From Semisulcospira habei (Eukaryota; Mollusca; Gastropoda; Semisulcospiridae), in assembly GCA_036245525.1 (NCBI GenBank), contig BTPG01000002.1, positions 166,987,501 through 167,051,500 of the forward strand: DNA of 64,000 nucleotides, in the 5' to 3' direction. Both the position numbers and the translations under genes were made by a program. Under the pieces are notes generated by a model. It was not told the DNA's origin. It saw only the letters and a program-made list of their open reading frames with translations, and made no database searches. Each line of letters opens with the position of its first letter. Within the stretch, counting starts at the first letter, position 1. Below are positions 12,101 to 24,100 of this stretch, piece after piece.

Positions 12101-15100
12101 ATAAATTCTCATGAGCCCCTGCATCCGCAGGGGCTCATGAGAATTTATGTCTCTTGCTGGTCGTGGATTATGGGGCATGGTTAGTCTGTGGACCATTTTC
12201 AGTGATTTCCATTTTTTGCACTGTCACCCATGGTCATTAGAAAATGTAATAAGTTTGACTCCTCTTGCAACAATCTTTTGTTTTGTTGTAGTCGTAATTG
12301 ACTCAGGGTGTGCTGTAGTGAAATAGTAGCCCATCCCTGGCGGTGGATGCAGATTGTGTTTCAGAAATCTGTTAATTCTTCACTGTAGAGCCCTAGCCGC
12401 CAAAGTTACATCAGACATGGGACTTTTCAAAAAAAAATTTGGAAATCCGATTTTTTTCCCATCATTTGGGTTATTTTTTAGATCAGTGCAAATTCGTTGA
12501 GAATATTTTTTGAATTATGGTGCATGTTTACATGTTACTCACAAACCAGATAGGTGAGGCTAGCGCTGGCAGAATTGTCAGTACTCAAACCAAGGGGAAT
12601 CACAGCGCTGGACAGACAACAGTTAGATCCCCTGCCCCCGCCTATCAGGCACCCAATCGTGGGAAATCAGGGTATTTACCCGACCACATATAGTAGCGCA
12701 CCTTCATGTTTGTGTATGTATGTTTCTCCTGCCTACTTCCTAAGTTCCGGAGAAAGACATGGGTTATATAAGAGACCTGATCCATTCTTATTAGGAATGG
12801 AAATGATTGTCTTATTCTATACCTGCGTATTTCTCTGTGGGCTGGCGATTGGGTGCCTGATAGGCGGGGGCAGGGGATCTAACTGTTGTCTGTCCAGCGC
12901 TGTGATTCCCCTTGGTTTGAGTACTGACAATTCTGCCAGCGCTAGCCTCACCTATCTGGTTTGTGAGTATCATGTATAACTCGAGGCAAAATTTGTATCG
13001 TTACATTGTTGTGTAATGTTCTGTGCATCTACTGTGGGAAATCAGGGTATTTACCCGACCACATATAGTAGCGCACCTTCATGTTTGTGTATGTATGTTT
13101 CTCCTGCCTACTTCCTAAGTTCCGGAGAAAGACATGGGTTATATAAGAGACCTGATCCATTCTTATTAGGAATGGAAATGATTGTCTTATTCTATACCTG
13201 CGTATTTCTCTGTGGGCTGGCGATTGGGTGCCTGATAGGCGGGGGCAGGGGATCTAACTGTTGTCTGTCCAGCGCTGTGATTCCCCTTGGTTTGAGTACT
13301 GACAAAAGTGTTTACATGTTGAATTGTACATTTTTCCTAAACTCATTGCTAAGACTATAAGATGAATGTAACAGGCCTGACAATCCTCTGCCTTTCAGCG
13401 ATTTTCTGCCGTTGAAGGTAACCTTTCCGCCGCACAAATGACAAGATTGCTGAAATCGCTGTTACTGGAAGTAGCTCAATCTATCGGTTTCGTTTTAAAA
13501 ATGGCGCAGCGCACAATCGTACAGCGTGGCCCAAAATTTGATGATGACAGCTTCTATATCTGGTGTGGTGAGTCTTCGAGGCGCAATCCATCCCCCCCCC
13601 CCCCCCCAACCTTTTCGATTTCTTTGGACCCTGGAAGGAAGGTCTAGCATGTCCCACGTGCCTTTTCTCTCTCAACCCCCCCCCCCCCCCCCCCCCACCA
13701 CCCCCGCTATTTGATTTCCAACAATTTGATCTCAACCTGGTCTCATGTCTGTTACATGGATACAAGTGGTGGATTTCAGCAAGAGGCGTAGATCCTCATG
13801 AGCCCTTTACAGCTGCAGGGGCTCATGAGAATTTGTACCTCTTGTAGTTGGGTGGTGTTCAATTTTTTAACGGTGACCGCAAACTCGTCTTTGTGGTTGA
13901 GTGGTGTTCAGTTATTCCCAGCAGTGAAGGGGTCAACCCATTTAGCCCCAACACACTACAGCAGGAGATGGATCATCCATTCAAGGGTAGTGCCAGATAA
14001 AGCTTAGAGCCATCAGGCACCAAGTGATTTGGCGCTACCCTTCAATTGTCATGACTGATCCGTCTCTTGGAACTGGTACATAATTGTTAAGTGACACCTA
14101 AACAGTTTGGGAAATGCAGCCTTGGGGTTAAATGGGTTAAGATTGACCGCAAGCTAGTTTTTGTGAATTGTGTATTTGCTTGCTACAATTCAACAAGACG
14201 CACAATGCCTGAAATCTGTTTTAACCCATTCAGCCCTGATGCCCTACAGCAGGAGATGGATTGACCATGATAATTCAAGGGTAGTGCCAGATGAGCTTGG
14301 CGCCTGGAGGTGCCAAGCTCATCTGGCACTACCCTTGAATTATCATGGTCAATCCATCTCCTGCAACTGGTACATAGTTGTTAGGCAAAATTTGAGAAAC
14401 GGGACCATAGGGCTAAGACGGTTAAGATTGATTTGCAATGCGTGGTGTTTGATTTGGAGTGTGGATACTGATGTTGTTTCAGTTTATCGACCTGTGTATC
14501 TTGCTGGGCTGTGACTACTGTGATTCCATCAAAGGGATCGGCCCCAAGAGAGCAGTGGAGCTGATCCGACAGCACAAGAACATTGAAACCATCCTCAAAC
14601 AGCTGGATCCAAAGGTCTGTAAACTGCATGTATATCTGGTATCTTACTAAGTTGATCACGTTTTCAACCGTGTGTTTCAGCCATCCGCAAGAACTGCTCT
14701 CATATTTTTATTCCTGCGAAGAAACCCTTTTGCTTTAGTAACCCCTTTGTACATGCAACCACCAGTCCTGTATGCAAGGGGGGGGGGGGGGGGGGGGGGG
14801 GGGTAAGTTTTAACCTTACCGATTTCCTTTAGTATTTTGGGCATTGTGCAACTCGTCACATCCTCAGGATGAAATTACCAATTGTTTTAGATATATCTTT
14901 TGAGGTCAGCATCACAGTTCTGATGACAGTTTTAACAATAGTTCGGCCATGTTATATGAAGCTTGGTGTTGGAATGGCTTGACGCCAACAAGCTATTCTG
15001 ATGCCACCCTTGAACTGCTTGGTCAATCCACATCATGTTGTAGCATATTAGGGCTTTATGGGTTAAAAAAAAACTGCGCTTTATTAGTGATTTATCACAC

Positions 15101-18100
15101 AGTACACATGAATTCTCCCTGATGCCTTGTGGTTTTCTTTCTTATGAATGATTTACTTGTTGTTTTATTTTTGCTTGTGTTTCTTCCAGAAATACCCAGT
15201 TCCAGAGGATTGGATGTATAAGGTGAGATAATATTAATCCATTTAGCCTCAGGGCCCTGCAGCAGGAGATTGATTGATCATAATTCAAGGGTAGTGCCAG
15301 ATGAGCTTGGCGCCTTCAGGCACCAAGCTAATCTGGCACTACCCTTGAATTATCATGATCAGTCCATCTCATACAACTGGTACATAGTCGTTAGACACCT
15401 CCAAAAGTTTGGAAATATGGCCGTGGGGTTAAGAGGGTTAATGTGGGTCGAGGAGGGAATTGGTAACAATCATTGTTCAAACAATTGTCACAGATAACTA
15501 ATTCACACCTTAAAATTATATTTGCTTTCACATCTTTGGGAGATGTCTGTAAAAACTGGCAGATGGATTGGCCATGATAGTGCAAGATTAGCTTCCCAGG
15601 CTAATCTAGCACTACCTGGAACTACCAAGCTTTCATGTTCAATGTCTTGCGCTGCGATGTCCTGACTTAATAGTTAACCTTTAGGCTGTTAGTGGTGTTT
15701 TTTGTCAAAAAGCATGACTGACATCCTAGGGGGTTAACCCATCAACCCCAGCAACCTCATTTCGGAGAAGTCACCGAATGACTTGTTGCAGGGGATGGGT
15801 GGACCATGATGATTCAAGGGTAGTGCCAGATTAGCTGGCACCAAAGTAATTTGGCACTACCTTTGAATTATCATGGTCAGTCAATCTCCTGTTGTTTTGT
15901 GTTGGACCCAAACAGGTTAATGCATTGAGTATAAAAAAATAGAAGAAATTCAGCATTATTGGAAATAAAATGACTTTTTCTCTCATAGTTGTTGGTCTTT
16001 TACTTAACTCTTCCATGCATGCAGTCAAGAAAACTTGACCTCTAAGAAGCACACCAGCATACCCCCTAAGTGCACGCCAATCTGTGGAGCAGGCGTGACC
16101 TAAAATACTCAAAATTCAATTTCCCAAAGACCATTCCAGCTATAATATATGTCTTCTACTAAGGTTGAACTGGTTTCATTCACCCTCAAATGCAAATACA
16201 TTGAAGGACCAGAGTTACATAGAGGACATTAAGCAGGCTAAATACAACAAAAATTTAGTTCTCCATTCCCCAAGTATCACTTGTCACCACCCACACCAGC
16301 AGTGAAAGTGTCCGTTTAAACCAATTACCCTCAATTTATCACACCTGACAAGGTTTATAAACATCTACACACTCTAACACTGGTACTGTGAGAAAGATAC
16401 AGAAATAGTATGAGAAGGGGGCAAGTTTTTCTGCCTGCATGCGCTCATTAGAAGTCATGAAAACTTGACTGCGTGCACTTGGAGGTTGGCTGCCGTGTGC
16501 GGAAGAGATAAGAGGTTGAGCACAATTTGTTTGGGTCTGTTGCAGGAGGCACGCAAGCTTTTCCAACAACCAGAAGTCACAGACCCAGAAGAAGTAGAAG
16601 TAAGCAAGAGAATAACACATATAAACATTTTAAAAAAAAGATTGGAACAAGTATAATTAACCCGTTCAGTGCCGAGAAAATTTGAACGCACCCAACTGCA
16701 AGAGGTATAGATTCTCGTGTGCCCCGGCAGTTGCGAGGTCTCGTGAAACTATGCCTCTTGCTGGCACCACTTTGAATCAGTGTTCCTGGAACAGTTGGGC
16801 ATGTTTCATGTGGCCTTGACGAAAGTTGAAGAAACGTGGTCTGTGCGTCAAATGGCACTGGACAGGTGAAGAGGGAAGAAATTGTTGGCTGATAATACTA
16901 CTAAAATATTTTGTGTCACTTTTTAACCCATTACATCCTGAGGCTCATTTTGTCAAATTTGCTTATTGTCCTATGAAAGCTACATGACAGATTAGCAGAT
17001 AGATCAACTGTTGTAGTTAAAGGGTGGTGCCAGAATAGCATGGCGCCTGAAGGCACTAAGCTATTCTGGCACCACCCTTTAACTATCAGTCATTTATTTC
17101 AAGCAATGGGTGTATCAGGATAAAAAGGGTTAAGGTGGCTCTGTTACCACTGACTTTGTATGTGTTCAGATTGTATTTTCTTGTTGCCGTAATTCATGTA
17201 CATGGGATGTCGTTTCAGTTGAAGTGGTCTGACCCAGATGAAGAGGCTTTGGTGGAGTTCATGGTTGGCCAGAAAAGTTTCAGGTGAGTGTAGAACACGC
17301 ATCAATCTTCTGTGCATGTTTGAGACCTGTTCTCTTACCATGGCTCACCTTTTCCAAAACATGCTAGCATCCCTGTAAAAAATGATGTAACAGTACCTGA
17401 CTAGGAGAGTAAAAACAGGAGAAATCTAATGATACTTACTTACTTACGCCTGTCACCCCTACCCGGGTATAGGCCGTCGACGAGAGACCTCCAGCAACTC
17501 CTGTCCTGTGCTTCTCCTTCGATTTTACTCCAGGTGGTTCCCAGTCTCTTGATGTCTGCTTGGAGGTCTCGACGCCAGGAGTTTCTCGGCCTACCTCTTT
17601 TCCTCTTTCCTTGGGGGTTCCATGACAATGCCTGCCTAGTGATACTGGAAGCTGGCTTTCTCAGACTGTGACCGATCCATCCCCGTCTTCTTCGCCCAAT
17701 TTCATTCTCTGCTGTTATCTGCTCTGTTCTCTCCCAGAGTCTGACGTTGCTAATCTTCTCTGGCCAGTGGATTTTCAAAATTCTTCTAAGGCAACTGTTC
17801 ATGAAGGTCTGTACTCTGTTGACTGTGGTTTTTGTCAATCTCCAAGTCTCTGCTCCATATAGGAGAACTGCTTTTACATTGGAGTTGAAAATCCGGACTT
17901 TGGTGTGTTGTGACAGCTCTTTGGAACTCCACACTTTTGTTTCTTCAAAAACATTACCGATGACATGACTGAATGGAAGTGTCTACTACTTACTCATTCT
18001 AGCCTAAGAGCCAGTTGTGTTAAAACACAACCCGGGAGGCACTCGGGGAACCCCGAGGGGACCAAGAGTTGTCTCCCTATACCCACCACCCGGAAGCCGG

Positions 18101-21100
18101 GTACCCATAATCCCTCAGTCTAGTCTACTTAGGCGCACGATTCGGTCGTCTTGCGCTCTGCTCTAGCCTACGGACTTTGGTTTTTCGACCGGTTCTCTGG
18201 TTTCGGACTTGCTGTTGGAATGAAGAGCGGGAGATAGGATCGTTTCGTCGGCCCTGCCTGTGCTGCTGCGTGGCTTTCTCGTCCCCACTGCTTAGTGCCT
18301 ACGCTTCGACCTCTGGTGAGCTGTCCGGTCTCCCCCCGTTCCCCTTCGGCGGAGAGGTAAGGTAGCAGGGTTGACCCTCGGCCGGTTCCCGGGCTGGGCA
18401 CTGGTTTGTGCAGGTACGAAGTTTTTCGTCTTCTTCTCACTGTAATTGCGCGCCCACTCACCTTCGGTGAATCGTAGCTAAGTTTCCTACGCATTTGTAC
18501 CTTGGGTGTGGAGAATTCTTTTACTCCATGGCCTGATTAGCTGAATGGCACAGCTTGGGTCACGCCTTGTCATCGCGTAGTTTGTTCGGTACCAGCGCCT
18601 GTTCTGGCCCCTTTTCTGTTTTCGCTTGCGGGATGTTTGTATAGATACGGGTGATGAATTTAAGCGCACGCTCGCATACGCAGGCATACGCTGTGGACAA
18701 GTGCTCACGTACCTTAGAGAGTGGATATACGTTCCGGCGGGCAGCTTGGGGGTTTACGCTCCTTGGCTGGGCGGGCCCCTCGTGACATGTCCACATAAAG
18801 TGGTGATTTACTGCCCCAGATGTTTTTGTTGTCTTGGTTGTCATTGTGTATTGAATTGTACAGCATGCGGCCGGTGTTGTTTTTTCCACACACGGTCACC
18901 CTTAGTAATGATGTTGGGGCCTGACTCCTTTTATGACAGGGGTTGGTACATATGTTGTTGCTCACCTTAGCGCTTGACGGCGGTGAAGCTACCTCGTTAC
19001 TGCACTGCTAGATTGCAGACGTGCAGTTTGGTACCTCGCTTCCATCATGACGTATTCGTCTTTTGTGTACATATGTTGTTCCCTCGCCTTAGCGCTTGGC
19101 GGCAGTGGGCCTACTTGCTTACTGCACGGCTAGTTGTAGGCGTGCAGTTTGGTACCTCGCTTCTGTCATGACATGTTTGACTTTTGCTACATATGTTGGT
19201 TGCTCACCTTAGTGCTTGATGGCAGTGAGTCGACCTTCTTACTGCACTGCTGGCGTGCAGGCTTGACAGTCTGTTACCCCGCTTTGGTGCTTGTGTGTTT
19301 TGTTGTTACGAAGGCTACCTTTCGTGGCTTAGTCCCACAGGACTCGCCCGCAGGCCTTCGGGTGTGTTATCTGTTGCAGGGATGTGCTACCCATTCACAC
19401 AGATGACAGTGGCTAGTTCAGCCCCCAGGGGTCTTTCGCCTCTGCACCGGATGCCCCGCCGACCATGCTTGCGTTGCAAGCAATCGGCACCGGTTTAGGC
19501 GCCTTCCGGACACTGCGGGTTTCCGCACGACAACGGACTGACCTGGGGGAGAAGCCACACCGGATGTCGACTAGTGCGCGAGCGTGGATCGTGGAGGCCG
19601 CTGCCAGGGGGAGCACACGTGAACAGCCTCTGGCAAGGCCTGCTCGGTAAGACAATTATGCACACGTCCGACTTCTTTGGACGTTGCAGTACACTACCAC
19701 CTTGAGAGGACAAGCAGCTTCTCGGCTGTAAGCACCAGCCCGGCTGCTACTGGTAGGTGTGTTCTTCATGTCCAGGCAGCGCCCATTGGGACTAGGCCTG
19801 TCTTCCGACACGGGAGGTGCCTCCTACCACGTTGGGATGATTGTGTCACCTGGCCTCAGCAGCGCGGATGGCAGCATTGAAGCGTCTGCAGGCGGGAGCG
19901 ACCTATGCTGTTGGTGCTTGAAGGATCCCGTTCCGCCCCGATGAAGAGGGGCATGCTGATGTCCTTCACGCAAGGCAGATGTTCCGGTGGCCGTCGGACA
20001 ACCACTAGTTCGGGTCTCCTATGCGCAGGATGTGGATACGCCATCCAACGTATCCTTGGCACCGGTCGCTTGAGACCAGGACGTCCCTGTGGGAAGCCCC
20101 ACACCGGGTTCAGTGGACTAGTGCACGAAGTGTGCCTGGATCGATGAGGCCGCTTCCAGGAAGGAGCGCGCCCGGACTAAGCCTTCCAAGAAGCCATGTC
20201 CACTATCGGTCCCACTTGTCTCCAAGAAAGCCCGCGGGATCCCGCTGAGGGTCCCCCTTACCGGCAAGAAAGCCCGCCTCCCTCGGAGCCCGGCTCAGAG
20301 ACATTCACGTGCACGTCCAGGGACTCTAGTAAGGATGCTCGTCTCCAAGGAAGTGGAGACTACTATCGACACAGTTCCAGGCCACCTCTCGAGGGTACTC
20401 GTCCCGCTCGCGCTGCGCGGCGCCAGAGTAGGGACCACTATCGGCACCGTTGGATGCTCTTCCTCTACGGATCGCCTCATTGGAGTGACCCTTACACCGC
20501 TCCAGGTCTACACTCCGCTCACTCTCCTCTGCTGGCGTGCATAGGAGTTGCCGTTCTTCACGTCCCTCCAGAGATCCTGTAGACACTCGCCGAGTGCCCT
20601 CATGTTTTGTGTGTTGCATTGGCCTACTGGTGACCTGCAAACAATGAGGAGGCTTCCGGTGGCCGTCGGATATCCATACAGTCTGTCTCCTGTGCGCTGG
20701 GTGTGCTTCCGACCACACTTGTGACGTCTGTGCTTCCTGGCCGGAGCTGCGATGGTCTAATCTCTGGAACTTTTATAGGAGGGAGCCTCCTACCCTCTCG
20801 GGTACTTGAAGATTGCCGAGACGCCTTCCGCTGTGCCCCCGGCACCGGTCGTGCGAGACCAACTGGATCCGACACAGAAAACGCCACTGAGTAATCGAGG
20901 GATTAGTACACAGAGTGGGAGTTCGACCGTCAAGACCGCCTCCGTTAGAGAGCGCGCCCGGACACAGCTGGTGGAAAGAACCCGCCTCTCCCAAGAGCCT
21001 GGTTTGGTGGGACGCTCGTGGCGTCCCTCCTCCACCGTCGTTCCCCACTCGTCTCTGAGGAAGCCGCCGGGATTCCGCTGGGGGTCCCCTGGCCGGCAAG

Positions 21101-24100
21101 AAACCCGCCTCTCCCAAGAGTCTGGTTCACAGAGACATACACGCACTCGTCCGGAGCCTCCTGGTTGTGAAGAGCGTAGACACAGGGATTCTACTCGACG
21201 TTATCGCTCTCCCTCGCAAGATCATAGGAGGACCTTCCCGCTCGGGTGCTTGGAGATTACCGAGACGCCTTCCGCTGTGCCCCCGGCACCGGACGCGCGA
21301 GACCAACTTGATCCGACACAGAAAACGCCACTGAGTATTCAACGGATTAGTGCACAGAAACCCGCCTCTCCCAAGAGCCTGGTTCGTTCCCCACTCGTCT
21401 CTGGCCGCAGGGGTCCCCTTGCCGGCAAGCAACCCGCCTCTCCCAAGAGCCTGGTTCACAGAGACTTACACGCACTCGTCCGGAGCCTCCTGTTGGCGAA
21501 GATCGTAGGCGCCGGGATTCTACTCACCGTTGTCGCTCTGCTTCGCAAGATCGTAGGAAGACCTTCTCCACTCATCGTTCGACGGATCAGGACTCCCTCG
21601 ACTCAGACCGGTTTCTCCTTCTTCGCGTTCCCCATCTCGTTCGGACTCCCGTTCGTCCCGTTCCTCTTCCCATCGACCGGCCACTTCCCCTTCCCTCGTC
21701 CTTTCCGTTCCTCCTCGTCGCAGCCGTTCTTCTCGTCGGGACCCGCCGTCGGCTCTCAGGAGACCCTCGCCGCGTCGCTCCGTCTTTCGCTTTCCCCTTT
21801 GGAGGGAGTCTTCGACCTCTGTGGTTCGCCGTCAGCGGGATTCCTTCCCTCGGAGCCCTCCTCGGTCGCCGGTTCCAGACAGAGGGACTTCGACACCCTG
21901 AGTTTGACGGCTGACGACCCCTCGGACTGGTTGCTCGGACGTCTCAGCCGTTCTCCTCTCCCTCTTCTTCGGCTTCCAGTGCTGCGGTTCCGGCAGACCT
22001 GTTCTGCGCGGATGGACACTCGGCCGGCGCTGGACGGGACATCCAAGCTCATCGCCGCCGCCCTTCTGCGGAAGTTTGCCCGGCATCGCCACCTGACTCA
22101 CTGGGGGTTCTCATCCATCATGGACACCGGGGAACCAAGGCGCAGCCCCTGCTCCCTGACGTCTAACCATCTCGACAACTTTCTTTGGGCACCCGGGGGG
22201 TGCCGGACTTCGGACAGGTGGTACCGCTTGGCTGTGCTCGTGGCGGAGGACCTAGCCACTACACGGAGTCGGATCTACGCACCTTAGTCGTCTCTAAGCC
22301 CGGCTGCTCAAGCCACGCTTCCTACTTCCGTGATTCTTCTCGAGGTCCAACCCTCCGACCTTCGGACTTCGCGGACAAGAGCGTGCTTAGCTTGGATCCG
22401 ACGCGGACTACTAGGCCTTCTTCTTCTGCTCGTGGGAGGAAGGATAGGTCACAGGAGCTTCTCCTCTCCGGCAACGCGACAGCGGAGGTGTACTTCCAGG
22501 ATCAGGGCAGCTGGCGATCCTCTGACCAGTGCGTACCCCCTACCCTGGTGCTTGGGGAAAGAACTTCAACTCCCTCCGTGCGTGACGCTACCTGGACCGA
22601 CGGTAGATCTGGGCCAGTCTTCCCCGGTGGGACCAGTGGCTACACACGGAATGCACCAGGACACCTTCGGAGGATCGGCGCATGAGACCAGGATGATCCT
22701 GTGGAGGGTCTCCACAACGATTTCAGTGGACTAGGGCACAGGGTGGGGTTTTGACCGACGAGGCCGCTACCCGGACGGAGCGAGCCCGGACACAGCTTTT
22801 GAGAAGCAGAGAACTCGCCTCAGAGAGCCCAGTTCAGAGAGTCGCGCTTGGCGACGTCCCACGTCCAATCTCGGTACCCACTCGTCTCCAAGTAAGCCGC
22901 CGGGATCCTGCTGGGGGTCCACTTGCCGGCAGATAACCCGCCTCTCCTCGGAGCCCGGTTCGGAGAGACTTACACGCGCTCGTCCGGAGCCTCCTGTTGA
23001 CTCCCCTCGTGAGGAGTCATCGCATGCTACGTCTTGCCCTTGCAGCCATACGGCGCCTGAGGGATGTTGCCATGGTGGATTGGTTAACGAGCTTCAGGAG
23101 CTACGACTCGCCCGGTCTGCCTACAGTTCGAGGGAACAATTACGTACAGCTCCTCTCAGACCATACCTTACCTGGACCGCCGCGCCTTTGGTCCACGGGT
23201 TCACCTTGCGCCCGCTTACGGGGCGCTATTCCACCAGGAGACCACGTAGCAAATCCCTGTACAAGCCTCACGTGTGCCTACGACATAGCCGTTCGCTACG
23301 GACGTGCTCGCCTCTTTGCCGGTTCCGGCACCACTGACGCTACATGCCGGACGTTCTTCCTGGCTCAGCTCAGTCATACGTTCTGAATTACAGGACCCCT
23401 CCCTCAGGGAGGTTAGAGGCTACAGTTACGTTATCAAGGCACTTGCATGGCCACGAACATCACATTCGTCAGGGACTGTACTGTCTTACACTTCATGGCT
23501 ACTGGAGGCTGGCGGGCAGGATGACTTCGCCCGCCTCGATCGCAGAGTTCTGCCAGGCCAGCGAGACTCCTCGCTCTGGTGGGGGCGTTTTGCGGGGGGC
23601 ACAACTCCCTCCTGGCGCCTCAGCGCCGTAGGTATTCACCTACCTAGGGTCGTCGGGAGTTTGCGTTAGGGAGGACGGCCCTTGGGCCCTAAGGTGTGCT
23701 GGAGCGCGGCACCCACCTCCTATTCGCAATTCTTCCATTCAGTCATGTCATCGGTAATGTTTTTGAAGAAACAAATTCATTTTTCTTTAAAAGGTATTTT
23801 TTCGAAAAATACTTACCGATGACATGACTGAATGGAAGTGTCTACTACTTACTCATTCTAGCCTAAGAGCCAGTTGTGTTAAAACACAACCCGGGAGGCA
23901 CTCGGGGAACCCCGAGGGGACCAAGAGTTGTCTCCCTATACCCACCACCCGGAAGCCGGGTACCCATAATCCCTCAGTCAGGATACTTAGCGCACCAGCG
24001 GCAAGCGGGGCAGGTGGGAGGGTCATTTGAGTCATGTCATCGGTAAGTATTTTTCGAAAAAATACCTTTTAAAGAAAAATGAATTTTTCAACTGGAGAAA

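Larger units (their letters stand above)
11904..14482 (+). other. FEN1 intron rich in repeats, no gene
   Basis: It contains a full copy of the hairpin-bearing dispersed repeat (about 11915-12240), the 12542-13305 inverted and direct repeat structure, two poly-C tracts (about 13592 and 13679), and hairpin copies at 13779, 13934 and 14221. I see no coding exon besides FEN1. Confidence 0.6.
17939..24083 (+). mobile_element. DIRS-like retrotransposon C, RT-less, with inverted terminal segment
   Basis: The left end GTTTCTTCAAAAAC starts at 17939, and the right extension ends ...AAAGAAAAATGAA at 24083. The gag region and a recombinase remnant (about 23140-23670) are present. RT and RNase H are not found. 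The internal complementary region is at 23731-23830. The segment after it (about 23812-24042) is inverted relative to the other copies, so bases 17956-18121 recur as a direct repeat at 23817-23982. It lies inside a LINE reading frame. Confidence 0.9.

Noticed and set aside
12554..13360. Two similar open frames with a membrane-like segment
   Set aside because: They are two readings of one 272-bp non-coding repeat unit. No start context, splice sites or homologue recognised.
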